This document shows, piece after piece, positions 7,149-8,668 of a stretch of DNA of 8,668 nucleotides. A program made the position numbers and the translations under genes. The notes under the pieces were generated by a model. That model did no database searches, had not been told where the DNA came from, and worked only from the letters and a program-made list of their open reading frames with translations. The DNA is taken from NCBI GenBank assembly GCA_900313845.1, contig OMTC01000221.1:1-8668 (forward strand). Direction: 5' to 3'. The DNA comes from an uncultured Prevotellaceae bacterium (GTDB lineage Bacteria > Bacteroidota > Bacteroidia > Bacteroidales > Bacteroidaceae). Position 1 is the stretch's first letter. Each line of letters opens with the position of its first letter.

Positions 7149-8668
7149 GGCAGAAAGAAAGGCAAAAGATACTTCACAAGAACCTTCTTGCCATTCACAA
7201 TGTAGAGTCCACCGCGAGTGATGCTCTCCATCTTCTGGCCTGCAAGGTTGTAGATATTCTTTGTAGCTGCATCGAGTTCCACACCACGGATAGCAGATGC
7301 ACTGACGATATCGTTGATGTCGCGAGGATAAATCTGAGCTGCTTCCTTATACATGGCAACAAATCCAGTTACAGTATAAGTCTCCGTCAAACTGAACTTA
7401 ATGCTTTCGTCAGTCATGCTCTTCCAGTTGTCGCGAACTACCAATTCCTCACCATCCTGAGTGATTGTAACGTTGCGGTTGTCAAATGCCTCTTTGCGGT
7501 TGTCAAATGCCTCTGACAAGAAATTAACACCTTCGAAGCTGACAAGCATATTAGAATACTTGAATGGGTCAGCAACCACATCAGCAACTTCAAGAGCAAC
7601 AGGAGTTACCACATTGCCTGAAGAAACTGTTGTCACAGCCTTCACTTCTGATACAGAAAGTTCTGGCATACCATTGTAGAGGAACAAATCACCAGCAACT
7701 TCAATATTCACAATATCACCAGTAGCCACGTTTTCAACATTGCCATAAAGCAAGAATCCATTCTCATCGTCTGCAAGGTAAGTGCTCAAGCCGTTGACGT
7801 ATGTCACAAGCACATTTTCAAACTTCAGAACAGAAGGAACCTTATCAGCTGTTGCAGCAGCCTTGGCAGCAGCAATCGTTGTATAAGTCTTTGTTTCTGG
7901 CTGAGGACCAGGACCACCACCTTCTTGGTCAACGATTTCCGTTACATAAAGCTGAATAGTTTCTCCATAGATAGCAGGGAAGCCATAAATGTCGTATGTG
8001 TGAGAAGTATCAACAGTATAATTATATCTGAATCGATTGTAGAGCGTCAAGTTAGAACCATTCTGAGATACTGTCACACCACTTGCAAAGGCATCATTAA
8101 ATGTCACACCCGAAATCTTCACATATTCACTTTCGTAGTTGCGATAGTCAGAAAGAATGGATGCAACAGCAACTTCTTGAGCTGTAACAGCATTTCCGCT
8201 TGTTTTCGATTCAATCGTAAAGCTGTTGTCAGACATTTCAGTCAAACCATTGTACTGATAGAGCTTACCAGTAACAAAGCCTGTAATCTTATCACCTGCC
8301 GCTAAATCTGTAGTTCCGTAGAACAAGAAACCGTCTGTTCCGTCGCTCACAAAGTTATATGCACCGTTCACATAAGTAACAAGCAAATCCTTGAATTTAT
8401 ATGATGCATCTGCCTTGTCAGCAGTTGCAGCAGCCTTCATAGCAGCGATAGAGGTGTAAGCATCTGTTGGTTCAGGGCCAGGTCCAGGGGTATCACCATC
8501 TTGGTCAACGATTTGAGTGACATAGAGCTGAATTGTTTCCTTAAATATAGCTGGGAAACCATAGATGTCATACTTACGGGCAGTGTTCACATCATAGGTC
8601 AAATTGAAACGATTGTAGAGAGTCAAATCAGAACCGTTCTGAGATACAGTCACACCATTTGCTAAAGC
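7088..8668 (-). CDS. Secreted multi-domain OB-fold (YhcR-like) protein, 5' end outside window
   Basis: The frame is open to the right edge; 526 codons are visible. Counted from the GTG at 8653, it holds the end of one unit (1-60), a full unit (66-255) and a third (257-448). Each unit has an OB-like half (FKDLLVTYVNG…DGFLFYG…GDKITGFVTGKLYQYNGLTEM) and a second half (YVKISGVTFND…YDIYGFPAIYGETIQLYVTEIVD), joined by Gly/Pro linkers (GPGPEP, GPGPQPE). This matches the YhcR-type OB folds of extracellular nucleases, so nucleic-acid binding is likely. Residues 456-494 form the Bacteroidales C-terminal tail (IYNLAGQK…GGLYIVNGKKVLVK), normally the end of the protein. Here the frame runs on for 27 residues (YLLPFFLPWHNPQ…) into the endonuclease gene, so the true stop appears lost. 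The signal peptide must lie outside the window. Confidence 0.85.
   Translation of the reverse strand, partial: ALANGVTVSQNGSDLTLYNRFNLTYDVNTARKYDIYGFPAIFKETIQLYVTQIVDQDGDTPGPGPEPTDAYTSIAAMKAAATADKADASYKFKDLLVTYVNGAYNFVSDGTDGFLFYGTTDLAAGDKITGFVTGKLYQYNGLTEMSDNSFTIESKTSGNAVTAQEVAVASILSDYRNYESEYVKISGVTFNDAFASGVTVSQNGSNLTLYNRFRYNYTVDTSHTYDIYGFPAIYGETIQLYVTEIVDQEGGGPGPQPETKTYTTIAAAKAAATADKVPSVLKFENVLVTYVNGLSTYLADDENGFLLYGNVENVATGDIVNIEVAGDLFLYNGMPELSVSEVKAVTTVSSGNVVTPVALEVADVVADPFKYSNMLVSFEGVNFLSEAFDNRKEAFDNRNVTITQDGEELVVRDNWKSMTDESIKFSLTETYTVTGFVAMYKEAAQIYPRDINDIVSASAIRGVELDAATKNIYNLAGQKMESITRGGLYIVNGKKVLVKYLLPFFLPWHNPQPATIRKWMGISRQV
7310..8668 (-). repeat. Tandem ~576-bp repeat units encoding OB-fold pairs
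   Basis: Equivalent positions, such as GATTGTAGAG at 8035 and 8611, lie 576 bp apart. The unit from 8458 to 7889 and the visible tail of the unit to its right are nearly identical in places, at DNA and protein level (SGVTVSQNGSNLTLYNRF against NGVTVSQNGSDLTLYNRF). The unit from 7885 to 7310 is more diverged. This points to fairly recent duplication; more units may lie to the right. Confidence 0.85.
7473..7514. repeat. Perfect 21-bp in-frame tandem duplication
   Basis: Positions 7473-7493 and 7494-7514 are identical and adjacent. On the minus strand they encode a repeated seven-residue step (EAFDNRK-EAFDNRN) at residues 381-394 of the OB-fold protein. The frame is kept. The insertion lies at the place where the other units have a short loop (FNDAFASGVTV). 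Confidence 0.95.

Noticed and set aside
1..8668. CRISPR array, tRNA/rRNA genes, insertion sequences, defence or phage genes
   Set aside because: No regularly spaced repeats with unique spacers, no RNA gene signatures and no transposase or integrase motifs were seen in either strand.

Overview
The window looks like a piece of a Bacteroidales chromosome, probably a Prevotella-like organism. This rests on a textbook Bacteroidota promoter (TTTG-N19-TAAATTTG), A-rich leaders instead of Shine-Dalgarno sites, a Bacteroidales exopolysaccharide gene pair, and the Prevotella/Bacteroides-style C-terminal tail (…NGKKVLVK) on a secreted protein. No RNA genes, CRISPR arrays or transposases were seen.

Left part (1-2760, minus strand): the start of an exopolysaccharide or capsule operon. 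A promoter at 2730-2760 is followed by a leader of about 130 nt with two hairpins. Next comes a small initiating sugar transferase (1923-2594), which loads the first sugar phosphate onto the lipid carrier. After 65 nt comes a Wza-type export protein with at least five SLBB repeats, which runs off the left edge. Its signal peptide is clear, but no standard start codon precedes it.

Middle (2760-5715, plus strand): an intergenic stretch with a perfect 15-bp palindrome and an A-rich 16-bp tandem repeat leads into a complete clpB disaggregase gene. ClpB has 889 residues, longer than usual because of extra residues in the M domain and in the second ATPase domain. A strong intrinsic terminator follows.

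Right part (5759-8668, minus strand): a secreted nuclease locus that appears to be breaking down. The upstream gene, open at the right edge, encodes tandem units of about 192 residues with YhcR-like OB folds and ends in a Bacteroidales C-terminal tail. Its reading frame then runs 27 residues into the next gene. That gene encodes a secreted endonuclease I (EndA/Vvn family) with a C-terminal beta-sandwich. It is cut in two by a perfect 16-bp tandem duplication; removing one copy restores a continuous 457-codon endonuclease. It also lacks a proper start codon in front of its signal peptide. A second tandem duplication (21 bp, in frame) lies in the upstream gene.

The main points for follow-up are the duplication-broken nuclease and its fused upstream junction, the structured leader of the exopolysaccharide operon, and the missing start codon of the export gene. 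I did not find a convincing wholly new system.
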